From NCBI GenBank assembly GCA_949987565.1, contig OX465120.1:5691087-5755086 (forward strand): 64,000 nucleotides of DNA, given 5' to 3'. The stretch is from Luidia sarsii (lineage: Eukaryota; Echinodermata; Asteroidea; Paxillosida; Luidiidae). Below the pieces are notes generated by a model. That model saw only the letters and a program-made list of their open reading frames with translations, searched no databases and had not been told where the DNA came from. Positions 27,736-37,481 of the stretch are shown here, piece by piece (positions within the stretch are counted from its first letter, which is position 1; each line of letters begins with the position of its first letter). A program made the translations under genes and the position numbers.

Positions 27736-30182
27736 AATATCCCCAGGATCGAACCACGAACCTAGACGTTGGCAGTCGAGCGTCTTTCACACAAGGACAC
27801 TTGTGTTACGCAACAGTTTCGGATATCTTGTAATACACGTAAAAAAAATGAAAAAGGGTATTTACAAAAAAAACCGAAACAACTAATAAAACCACTTGAA
27901 TAGAAAAAATTAAACAGAACGAAGACAAGAGCCGTTTCGGAAGACCGAAACAGATGGACAAAAAAAGGGAGAACAAAAAAAAAAAAAAAAAAAAAACCAA
28001 ACCAAAAGCCGTTTTGGAAGTCCAAACAACTAAAAATGAATAGAAAAAACAAACACTTAAAAAATCAAAGTTTGCGAGAAAAAAAGTTATGCGGTGTCAG
28101 ACCAAGCTTTCAGATCCCCGGGACCTCCAGGGTCGTCCCGTGTGCACGGATCTATTAGAGCTCTTAAGGCCTCGGTACCGGTCCACCGCACGTCCTTCCC
28201 TGCCCATCCATATAGGCCCGTAGACCCTGCGCCATGTGAGGGAGGGAACACAGCGGCCCCTAGACCTTGGCCGCCGAGTCGACCAAACGCATGTGCCCCT
28301 GTACGAAGACGCGAACCTGGATTACGAGGGCAGTCCCAGCGTCACAGCGACCCATCTAGATGCGCCACATGCGACGTTGGTGTTTGCTGGAGTTTTTTAA
28401 ACATCTTATACCGCACTGTCGTACTGAGAAAAAAATAAGTAAAAAATACCCCCGGGATCGAACCACGAACCTGCACGTTGGCAGGCGAGCGTCTTTCACA
28501 CAAGGCCACTTGCGTTACGCAACAGTTAGGGACATCTTATACATATTAGCGAACCCGATTAAAATTACGGGCATGGCCGTTGGTGGCGGGCTTTTGGATT
28601 TCGTCGCGAGTAAAGGTTGCAGCACACTAAAATACTTCCGTAAGCCATAATTCTTATGCATGGCGCAGTACAATGGCATGCATGTACAAATTTGTTCAAG
28701 TGAAAATGTTAGTGAGGTTTGACGTGAAAATCATGCCTTTTTCAGTTAAATTTTTCCTTTAATATTGTCGATTCTAAACTCAAGCAAAGATTCAACCTGA
28801 AGCAACATGTACAATGCGATAACTCTTCCCAGTTAAAATAATGCAGCTTTCATGTTAAGTGACGCAATACACTGACACAGTATTATTGAAGACCACCCGA
28901 GACTAGCTGGAAAGAAAAATACACTTTGCAGGTGAACATCTCCTTCATTATTATCCTGACGAAGATGAAACTTGTCTTGCGAAAAGGCCTTGAAAAGAGC
29001 TAGCGCTCAGTATTACAAAATTTGGAATCAAACATAGTAAGATGAATTTATGATTAAGCAAAGATAATTAACCTCTTTCAGCTAGGCAGCTTGTGTGTGC
29101 GAAGGGCAGTACACATTAGTCGGTTGGCGGAGACTTGAAAGAAAAATACAATTTGCAGGTTAATATCTCCTTCATTATTATCCTGACGAAGCTAAAACTT
29201 GACCTGCGAACAGGCCTTGAAAAGAGCTATTACTCAGTATTAACAATCTGAAATCAAACATAGTAAGATGAATTGATTATGAAGCAAAGAGAACTAACCT
29301 CTGTCACGGTGGCAGCTTGTGTGCGCGAAAGGCATTACACAACAGTCGGTTGGCAGAGACTAGCTGGAAAGAAGAATACACTTTGCAGGTGAACATCTCC
29401 TTCATTATTATCCTGACGAAGATGAAACTTGTCTTGCGAAAAGGCCTTGAAAAGAGCTAGCGCTCAGTATTACAAAATTTGGAATCAAACATAGTAAGAT
29501 GAATTAATGATTAAGCAAAGATAATTAACCTCTTTCAGCTAGGCAGCTTGTGTGTGCGAAGGGCAGTACACATTGGTCGGTTGGCGGAGACTTGAAAGAA
29601 AAAGACAATTTGCTGGTTAATATCTCCTTCATTATTATCCTGACGAAGCTAAAACTTGACCTGCGAACAGGCCTTGAAAAGAGCTATTACTCAGTATTAA
29701 CAATCTGAAATCAAACATAGTAAGATGAATTCATTATGAAGCAAAGAGAACTAACCTCTGTCACGGTGGCAGCTTGTGTGCGCGAAAGGCAGTACACAAC
29801 AGTCGGTTGGCAGAGACTAGCTGGAAAGAAGAATACACTTTGCAGGTTAATATCTCATTCATTATTATCCTGACGAAGATAAAACTTGTCCTGCGAAAAG
29901 GCCTTGAAAAGATCTAGCGCTCAGTATTACAAAATTTGAAATCAAACGTAGTAAGATGAATTTATGCTTAAGCAAACAGAACTAACCTCTGTCAGATAGG
30001 CAGCTTGTGTGTGCGAAGGGCAGTACACAACAGTCGGTTGGCGGAGACTAGCTGGAAAGAAAAATACAGTTTGCAGGTTGATATATCCTTCATTGTTATC
30101 TTAACGAAGCTAAAAATTGTCCTGCGAGCAGCCCTTGAAAAGAGCTATCACTCAGTATTAAAAAATCTGAAATCAAATATGT
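27736..30182 (+). repeat. Array unit 13 (type a core, array edge)
   Basis: Core 27736-28898, T1 27736-27827, T2 28445-28536. The spacer 28899-30182 ends the array: homology to the monomer fades after about 30180. A T-to-A change near 28650 makes a stop in the 120-codon frame open in most other units. The last monomers are more diverged than inner ones, as is usual at satellite edges. Confidence 0.88.
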
Positions 30183-30869
30183 TACCTGGAATAACAGCAT
30201 GAGGTATATCCCACCAAAACACTTTTCGAGTAAACAATGCCTGAAGTCAAAGTATCTTCACAATTTGATTAAAAAATCTATTTATAATTTTTTTGTATAT
30301 TCGGAAAGTTAATTTATTAGAGGATATTATGTCCAAATGATTTTTACAAAATGTGTCTCGAAATGTTGAAAAAATTAGGATTTCGGGGAGTGTTTGTGTA
30401 CTGTTTTCAAGAAAATGGAAAGTTCCTGCCGTTTGGAAGCCGAGTCGCGTCGAAAACTCTCCGATTTGAATGGCCGCTTTCGAGAAGTTAGACTGGTGCT
30501 GGTGTCTTGTGTCTGGTACCAAATGAACGAGCGAAGTCCACTGTACTATTTGCAACAAAGGTCACACCGTCCTGACCTCGTATACGATGAATACAGCCGT
30601 TAAAAACACATAAACAAAGGCCCTGCTGCGTGTGAAGAAGCATCGTCTCGTAAGCGTACTTGATACGTCACACGGAAATCCAGCCATTTCATTGGAGCGC
30701 GTAGCGCGCGGAGCGCGCGATTACCAAGCAACGTGACATAGTTACAAACATCCAATCAGCGCTCACTGATGGTTTCGTCTGCAAAACATACCCACGTTGA
30801 TTTGCATACTTCAACAGAGTGCTGGCATTGCCTTCGATCGTTCACTACATGCTTTTTTGGAAACTGAGA
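30183..30869. other. Border sequence, no gene recognised
   Basis: Between the array and the diverged core copy. It contains a GC-alternating palindromic stretch near 30697-30720, flanked by CCAAT-type motifs at 30690 and 30752 and an X-box-like ATTACCAAGCAAC at 30720-30732. The largest ORFs (69-103 codons) show no recognisable domain. Confidence 0.5.
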
Positions 30870-31928
30870 GTCCCAGCATCACACCGACTCATCGAGATGC
30901 GCCACATGCGACGTTGGTATTGCGGGAGTTTTTTAAACACCTTATACAGCACAGTCGTGCTGAGAAAAAAATAAGTAAAAAATACCCCCGGGATCGAACC
31001 ACGAACCTACACGTTGGCAGTCGAGCGTCTGTCACACAAGGACACTTGTGTTACGCAACAGTTTCGGATATCTTGTAATACACGTTAAAAAAAGTGAAAA
31101 AGGGTATTTACAAAAAACACAAAAATAAGAGCTGTTTTTGAAAGACCGAAACAACTAAGAAAACAAATTGAAAAGAAAAAATAAAACAGAACGAAGACAA
31201 GAGCCGTGTCAGAAGACCGAAACAGATGGACAAAAAAGGGAGAAAAAATCAAAATGAATAGAAAAAAAAACGAAAACAAAAGCTGTTTCGGAAGTCCAAA
31301 CAACTAAAAATGAATAGAAAAAACAAACACGAAACACTTAAAAAATCAAAGTTTGCGAGAAAAAAAGTTATGCGGTGTCAGACCAAGCTTTCAGATCCCC
31401 GGGACCTCCAGGGTCGTCCCGTGTGCACGGATCTATTAGAGCTCTTAAGGCCTCGGTACCGGTCCACCGCACGTCCTTCCCTGCCGTCATCCATATAGGC
31501 CCGTAGACCCTGCGCCATGTGAGGGAGGGAACACAGCGGCCCCTAGACCTTGGCCGCCGAGTCGACCAAACGCATGTGTCCCTGTACGAAGACGCGAACC
31601 TGGATTACGAGGACAGTCCCAGCGTCACAGCGACCCATCTAGATGCGCCACATGCGACGTTGGTGTTTGCGGGAGTTTTTTAAACATCTTATACCGCACT
31701 ATCGTACTGAGAAAAAAATAAGTGAAAAATACCCCCGGGATCGAACCACGAACCTACACGTTGGCAGGCGAGCGTCTTTTACACAAGGCCACTTGTGTTA
31801 CGCAACAGTTACGGACATCTTATACATGTTAGCGAACCCGATTAAAATTACGGGGCATGGCCGTTGGCGGTGGGCTTTTGGATTTCGTCGCGAGTAAAGG
31901 GTACAGCAGAGTAAAATATTTTCGTACG
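30870..31928 (+). repeat. Diverged copy of the array core outside the array
   Basis: The order is: end of a GC block (30870-30980), T1-like tRNA segment (30981-31072), A-rich triple repeat (31111-31330), GC block (31380-31720), T2-like segment (31728-31819), and the start of the unique tail, which stops near 31928. It differs from array units at many positions. In the array, satellite monomers replace the first GC piece. This copy therefore suggests an older layout of two GC-plus-tRNA-like modules flanking the A-rich block. Confidence 0.85.
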
Positions 31929-33068
31929 CCGACGTCAACTCGCAGCTAATGTAATGGAAACTATTCTGAAATATGCTTGTAGAGGACAGCGTAGTAAATT
32001 CATGGTAAATTCGCCTTTTCGTTCCTGGCTGCAGAAGCCGCTACCGTATTTATCGTAATCGTATTGCATCATGTATGCATCGATGTTGGTCAAAACTGTT
32101 TGCCCTTTGACCTCCTGACTCCATTTTGTTGCCAAGTCGTGAACTGGAGACAAGATTTCTGCCCCGAGTTCACGACTGGCGACCGCGAGTTACCAGACGA
32201 TTGGAACGCCTCTTCACGACTAGTGAACTCGTGAACGCGGTAATCACGACGCGATTGGAACGCGGCAAAAGGCCCGGGGCAGTTGCGAGGCGGCTGGCAG
32301 TCACTAGAAGTCACTCACTGTATATCTGTACGACACTCAACGGTACTGACAGGACAGGACAGTGGATCGCGGAGGAGACGATAGGCTAACTAGCTTGCGC
32401 GCGCTGACGGGCGTGCGTTGGGCGGTGCGGTGAAGTCGGGCTGGCATAAGGAGGCTAAGAGAGTCCGTGGAGGCTACTGGAGGCGGGACGGCATACGCAG
32501 CGATCGGGAAACGGTCGAGGGCGGGGAGTGGAGACGCACTGAAACGCGAGAGGCGTACGGGTCTTACCCGGGACTCGGAGGCTATCCCCAGCCAGGCATT
32601 GCCGTGCTGCCCAGCACTGCCCTACCGTAGCAGCTAATGCGAGGCTACCCCTTCACAGGGCTAATCATTGAGAGGCTCAGGGACCAATCACTTGGAGGCT
32701 AATAATAATTTGTATTGTGCAATCTAACGGGAGGTCCATCATAATTATGACAAGGTTCCTTTGAACTAAATCCATACCAATCAGTAATTGATTTTTTTTT
32801 GGTTGTTGTAATTGTTTGTCCTTGTCCAGCCCGAGGGTTGAGGAGCGTGGGTGAGTGCCGCTACGCGTATGAGGCGGTATATGTCCATCCAAACGGACTT
32901 GCATTCCCGGCTGCTGGCATTAATCCTCAGCTAGGATGCCTGGGTAGAAGGACTGTGGATCGGGTCACCGATAATAAACCACCACAATATCCATGTTGTT
33001 ATTGATAATATATTCCGATGAATTCGTGAATTGAGTATGAGTGCGATAGCAGCGTATCGCCCTATTCA
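31929..33068. other. CpG-rich unique stretch with palindromes
   Basis: No gene recognised. From 32130 to 32660 the sequence is GC- and CpG-rich. AGTCGTGAACT at about 32136 and AGTTCACGACT at about 32168 are inverted partners. Related TTCACGA/TCGTGAA pieces follow to 32245, and GATTGGAACGC occurs twice (about 32200 and 32253). From 32690 on it is AT-rich. ORFs of 60-87 codons have no recognisable features. Confidence 0.4.
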
Positions 33069-33452
33069 TAATAGCGAGCTTTCGTTTTACGACGGGAGAA
33101 ATCAAGTACGGTCATTCAAGCCGAAAATACATCTGCGCATGCGCGACAACCTGCAAGTCCCCGTACCGTTGAAATCTATGACCGTTGATTGGGGACATAG
33201 CGTTCGGTCCAGAACACAACCCAGAGCAATCGGCTACTGCTTTATGTAACAAGTGACCAATCCTGCGTGCGTAATTTGATACTCAGTGCACGCCTGGCAG
33301 TGCTGTGCACTGCCGTGCATGCAGTGCGTATACCCGTCGCGTAAACAAAACGAAACAGCTTCCAAACAGGACGGAAGCTTGGATGCGGGAACGGTCACGG
33401 TCTGTGAAATCCCCCGTACTGTGCGCTCTCCGTCGTAAAACGAAAGGCTATT
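33069..33452. mobile_element. Candidate MITE with ~25-bp inverted ends
   Basis: The left end (33069-33095) and right end (33430-33452) are inverted copies. The 17-bp CTTTCGTTTTACGACGG matches perfectly and AATAGC lies outside it, with 3 extra bases on the left. The interior of about 330 bp has no transposase-like ORF. This is typical of a non-autonomous DNA transposon. No clear target-site duplication was identified. Confidence 0.5.
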
Positions 33453-33535
33453 GTAGCGCAAATTAAGGCAGCAGGGAACAGCGCCCCTATTCGATGTGGG
33501 TGAGTAAGCGCGCGAGGCATATAAGCGTCACAAAG

Positions 33536-33903
33536 TATGACACTTAACCACCGTGGCTAAGCTGTAAGTTCGCATGCGCGAAGCCAGGTTTTGCTGAGGC
33601 TTCCCCATTCATTCATTCATTAATTCATTTATTCATTTCTCAGGTAGTTACAGGCACAAGCACGAAACAAGTGTAACCCTTATCCTAATCCTAACCTTAA
33701 CAATCCTAATCCTGAACCTAATCCTAATCCTAACTCTATCGGTAATGCTAACCCAACCCGAACTGTAACTCTAACCGTAACCATAACCCTTACCGTAGCG
33801 CCCTAAGCATAACCTACGCTGGTTTACAAAACACGTCCTTGTATAGTCCCAACACAATTTACGGGGTACCAGCATGGCTCAACGACGGTGGTTAAGCGTC
33901 ATA
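33536..33903. mobile_element. Candidate MITE carrying telomere-like repeats
   Basis: The ends are inverted: TATGACACTTAACCACCGT at 33536 and the complement of TATGACGCTTAACCACCGT ending at 33903 (18 of 19). Similarity continues more weakly for about 10 bp. The interior contains an ATTC-rich microsatellite (about 33607-33640) and a degenerate CCTAAT/CCTAAC/TAACCC tract (33673-33812). Confidence 0.5.
33673..33812 (+). repeat. Degenerate CCTAAY/TAACCC tract (interstitial telomere-like)
   Basis: About 140 bp of imperfect hexamers such as CCTAAT, CCTAAC and TAACCC. The complementary strand reads like degraded ATTAGG/GTTAGG/GGGTTA. It lies between inverted arms of a candidate MITE, so transport by the element is as likely as a former chromosome end. 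Confidence 0.6.
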
Positions 33904-35006
33904 TGTTGGTCCTGTTATATATCTCAGCGCACGGCGGCATTGTTGGGGGTTACGCGTTGAACGCAAAAAGAGACGGGCGTACGTGCGCGATCGACGCTTC
34001 GTGACGGAAAGCAGACAGTGATCGGAAGACGTTGGCTAGTACAGTTATTTTGCCCTGTAGACCCACTTGGGTCGGATGGAGGATCTGGCCGGGTTAATGT
34101 AACTGTCCTTACGCTCCGTCCCTTGTTTAGGCGTCGCCTCTGTGAATTATCTGTTGATTGAGAGTTGTGTTGGTGATGATTACAATCATTATTCGATAAA
34201 AGAAACAAACAGGGAGTCGGTCTCATATACTGTATGTGTCCTGTAGTCCCTTAAAAACTGATCAGCACGTGTTGGCGGCATACGGTGAACCACCACTCCG
34301 AGGTCGACCCGGATAGCCGCTAATCCACACGCCGAAAGGATGGTCGGAAAGCTGGACGACCGGCGCGGGAGGAAGTTGGGCGGCGATACAATATCTTGAA
34401 AATCGGTTCACCTCATGTAAAATAGACACACTTTATCTCAAAAGAGAAGAGTTATACACGGCGTCAACGCAAAATTTCCCTTTGTGCTTCCACCGTCCAA
34501 GTCATCTAATCCGGTTTTGCTGGTATTTCTCATTTTGTTTGCTTTCCGTGCAGTTTGCGTTTGTGATTTAACCACATTATCTTGACTTATATTCATCCAT
34601 TTCGTATCAAAGCCCTATCATGGCGCAGGCTTACTTCAGTACCCATTCACTTGTGTCATGAGCATCTAATCTAATCTAATTTATTATTGTATCTGGTCCA
34701 TATTTGTTTTGTTAAAACTCTGCGAGGAGTGGAGCTTGCAAATTAAAACCGAGTTCCTCAAAGGACGTGCTGTACACAAGTAAATTGACCTTTTTAAGTG
34801 CACAAGTGTTCGAGAGCGATGGATAGCCCCACATTCTTAAGTGGGCTCAGAGGGTCACAGTTTCCATGGGTAAGAGATTGGATAGAGAATAAGTTTTAAG
34901 CTCAGTAATATAAATGTCCATACATAAAAATAATGAGGAAACAGCATCAATAGCTTTCTGCACATGCTAAGGTACTTTTGTATTTTTGTGCCTGTTTCAA
35001 ACAAAT
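33904..35006. other. Unique sequence, nothing recognised
   Basis: ORFs are short (100 codons or fewer) with no recognisable domain. A short TCTAA repeat lies near 34663-34680. No RNA gene or clear mobile element was seen. Confidence 0.4.
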
Positions 35007-35320
35007 GATTAGACCTATCTAGTAGGATGAAATTATTATTAAGCAAAGTGGCCTGTTGGCATGACAAGTTATAGCTTCGTCAGAATGATAATAAAGGTGA
35101 TATTAACCTGCAAAGTGTATTTTTTTTCAGCTAGTCTCCACCGACTGACTGCTGTGTACTGCTCTCTGCAAACACTCTAACTGCCTAGCTGACAAAGATT
35201 AGTTCTCTTTGCTTAATCATAAATTCATCTTACTATGTTTAATTGCAGATTTTTTTAATACTGAGTGATAACTCTTTTCAAGGCCTGTTCGCATAACAAG
35301 TTAAAGCTTCGTCAGGATAA
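35007..35320 (-). repeat. Isolated inverted relic of the satellite monomer
   Basis: Read on the minus strand, 35320 to about 35050 matches the array monomer over about 1.2 lengths, with scattered differences and small insertions. It then breaks into a short piece in the opposite direction. That piece (35020-35048) and 35207-35235 are inverted copies, 26 of 29 identical. The monomer family therefore also exists dispersed, possibly as a MITE-like fold-back element. Confidence 0.75.
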
Positions 35321-36117
35321 AACGTTTTATACAGACATTATATGATGGCTAGTCTTTGTATGGGTGAGGGCGCCAGTCAGAAGGAAACAACATTTCTTCA
35401 TCCATCATCAGGGATGTTTTTGGCCATTTTTCCTAATGAAATAATTCATATCAAATATGAAACAATACAGATCAGCCAAAAAGGATGGTTTTATGCAGGG
35501 ATGTCAAAGCCGATGAAGATCCAGACATGAGTGCATGCCACGAGAAAGGATAGAAGTCAACTTTTAAGAATTAGGTTTTTCGAAATAGGCAATGAAAGCA
35601 TTCAATTTAGATTTTGTTAGGGAGCCGAACACTTTACAATACTTTTCGACCCCTGACCTCATATCTGTTTTTCTTCATTCCCAAAGTATTCATAGATGGT
35701 CAACTATCTTTGTTGGAATAGGTGTACCAATTGTACCAATTAGAATAATTTAACATTCCCATTGTCTCCAATTATTAGTTTTTCACTGAGTATTATTTTG
35801 TAAGGGGATCACAGATATTCCATGGACCATTTTAAAATGCATCATTTAATTAGATTTTATTTCGTTTAGCTGTAGCTATTCATTCAAATGTTCAAATTAT
35901 GTTATGTTTGTAATTCATCTAAAAATATTTACGATTTAAACAGTAAAATTGCAGTTTTGATCAACATAATTATGAGGTAAACTGAGACTAAGTGGGACTA
36001 CGCATTGTCTAAATTGTCATTGTCATTGTCTAAATGGAATTAAAACATCAATTAAAACATCTGCAAAAAGTCTATTCTGAGGTTTTTAAGAATTGAAATT
36101 TATCTGATCAATTAACG
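35321..36117. other. AT-rich unique sequence
   Basis: No gene recognised. A small TGTCATTG/TGTCTAAAT repeat lies at about 36006-36035. It ends where homology to the tandem gene units starts (36118). Confidence 0.4.
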
Positions 36118-37368
36118 AAAATAAGAATTCTGGCTTCGCATTGGGAATAAAAGAAAATTACAGGATTTGCAGTGACACCATGTTTAAGGTCTCTTAAAGA
36201 AGAGGTAAGGTTCTGAAAGGAACCTGAGTGAGAACTCAACGTTACGGCCAGTATACTCTGGCCGTCTCCTGATGATTAGATTTGATAGTGATTAAATTGA
36301 TATAATCCCATGTTGAAGCGATGTAATTTCTTGGGAAAGTGTTTGGACTCTAAGATTCTATTCTGCTGGTCTTTTCGCCTATATCTATTTTAGTCTATTA
36401 CATTTCGATTGGCATTGTTGACAATTATTTTCTGTGCTATGGCATTGAGATACTATTGAAAATTAAGTTACGATACTTAATAACGTAAATTTTGATTCAG
36501 AATAAATATACATTTAAAGGACACATGAATAGAAATAATATATTCCTAATATCTTTTTGAAAATTGAAATGCATTCTGCGGAATATCCAACTCCGACAAT
36601 GAAAGGTATGCATGTTGATATTGATATTTTTTTATTGTTAATATTTTCAAATATTTGTATTGCTTATGTTTTGTATTGTTTCCAAACTTAAATCAGTGTG
36701 TAAAGATTCATGAAATCAGTACATGCGATATTAATTACTGGGCACGATTCATAAAACAAAACAAGCCACTTTCTGACAGTTTTAGATTGTACACAGATAT
36801 ATGCAATTGTTAGGACCTCCACATACTAATTAACGTGTAACACAAGATAGGTATGTCCGATATGGACAAATAAGTGTGCAAGACTACATGCCAGAAAGTC
36901 ACGAAGCAAGAATCCAAAGTGTTAAGTGGTCTTGATAAAAAAGAGGGGGCCTCCGATGCTCCTATGGACATCAAGATATGTCTAAATAATGACAACATAC
37001 TCAAAAGAAAATATGATTACAGAAAATTAAAATAATAAATCAAACCATATTATAACAATTAAATAAGAACTTGGCCGACGTGAAATGGCGGTATCCAAAT
37101 AGGTGTCCCATTGGAACCTGACGTAAGGTTAACTTACTCGACGAACAATTATTTGTTTGTATTGCAACCTGATCTTTCTAAACATCTCTCATACGATACA
37201 CACAATAACAATTTGAAAAGGTTTTTCATTTCTATAGGTTTGTCCATTACGTGAACGATTCTATCGAACATCTCGGAGAAACTTGTAAAGGATAAACAAA
37301 TCTCCTAGACAGTGAGGCTTTGATTTAAACATTTTCTTAAACAGACCATTTGCAAGGGCGTCTGATAT

Positions 37369-37481
37369 TCAACCAAGCTTTTCCTTCTTACAGATGAACG
37401 GATAATTCCCGAGGGAGTCTTCAGTATCCATGGCAAAGTTGCTGTGGTAGAACTGTTTGCTTCCATTATAGGAAAAGTAAC
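37369..37481 (-). CDS. Copy 1 exon 5: CTLD C-terminus and stop
   Basis: The acceptor ATGTCATTGCAG is followed by 37 codons ending YPFICKKEKLG and TGA. The FIC(K/E)K ending is a CTLD hallmark, and its cysteine would pair with Cys55 of exon 1. The inner disulfide cysteines and the WND motif expected just before it are absent. Confidence 0.72.

Larger units (their letters stand above)
1..30182. repeat. Higher-order satellite-like tandem array, 13 complete units
   Basis: Near-identical blocks recur through this span. A landmark 363-bp stretch starts at 1096, 3442, 6715, 9062, 11409, 13298, 16571, 18461, 20589, 22477, 24474, 26363 and 28360. Spacings are 2346, 3273, 2347, 2347, 1889, 3273, 1890, 2128, 1888, 1997, 1889 and 1997 bp. 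Each unit is a conserved core followed by a variable number of 226/231-bp monomers. The spacing differences are largely whole or half monomers. Core order on the plus strand is tRNA-like segment T1, A-rich block, GC-rich palindrome-dense block, tRNA-like segment T2, then a roughly 360-bp unique tail. Short ORFs recur because the copies are nearly identical, not because of visible selection. The array begins before the window. Confidence 0.95.
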
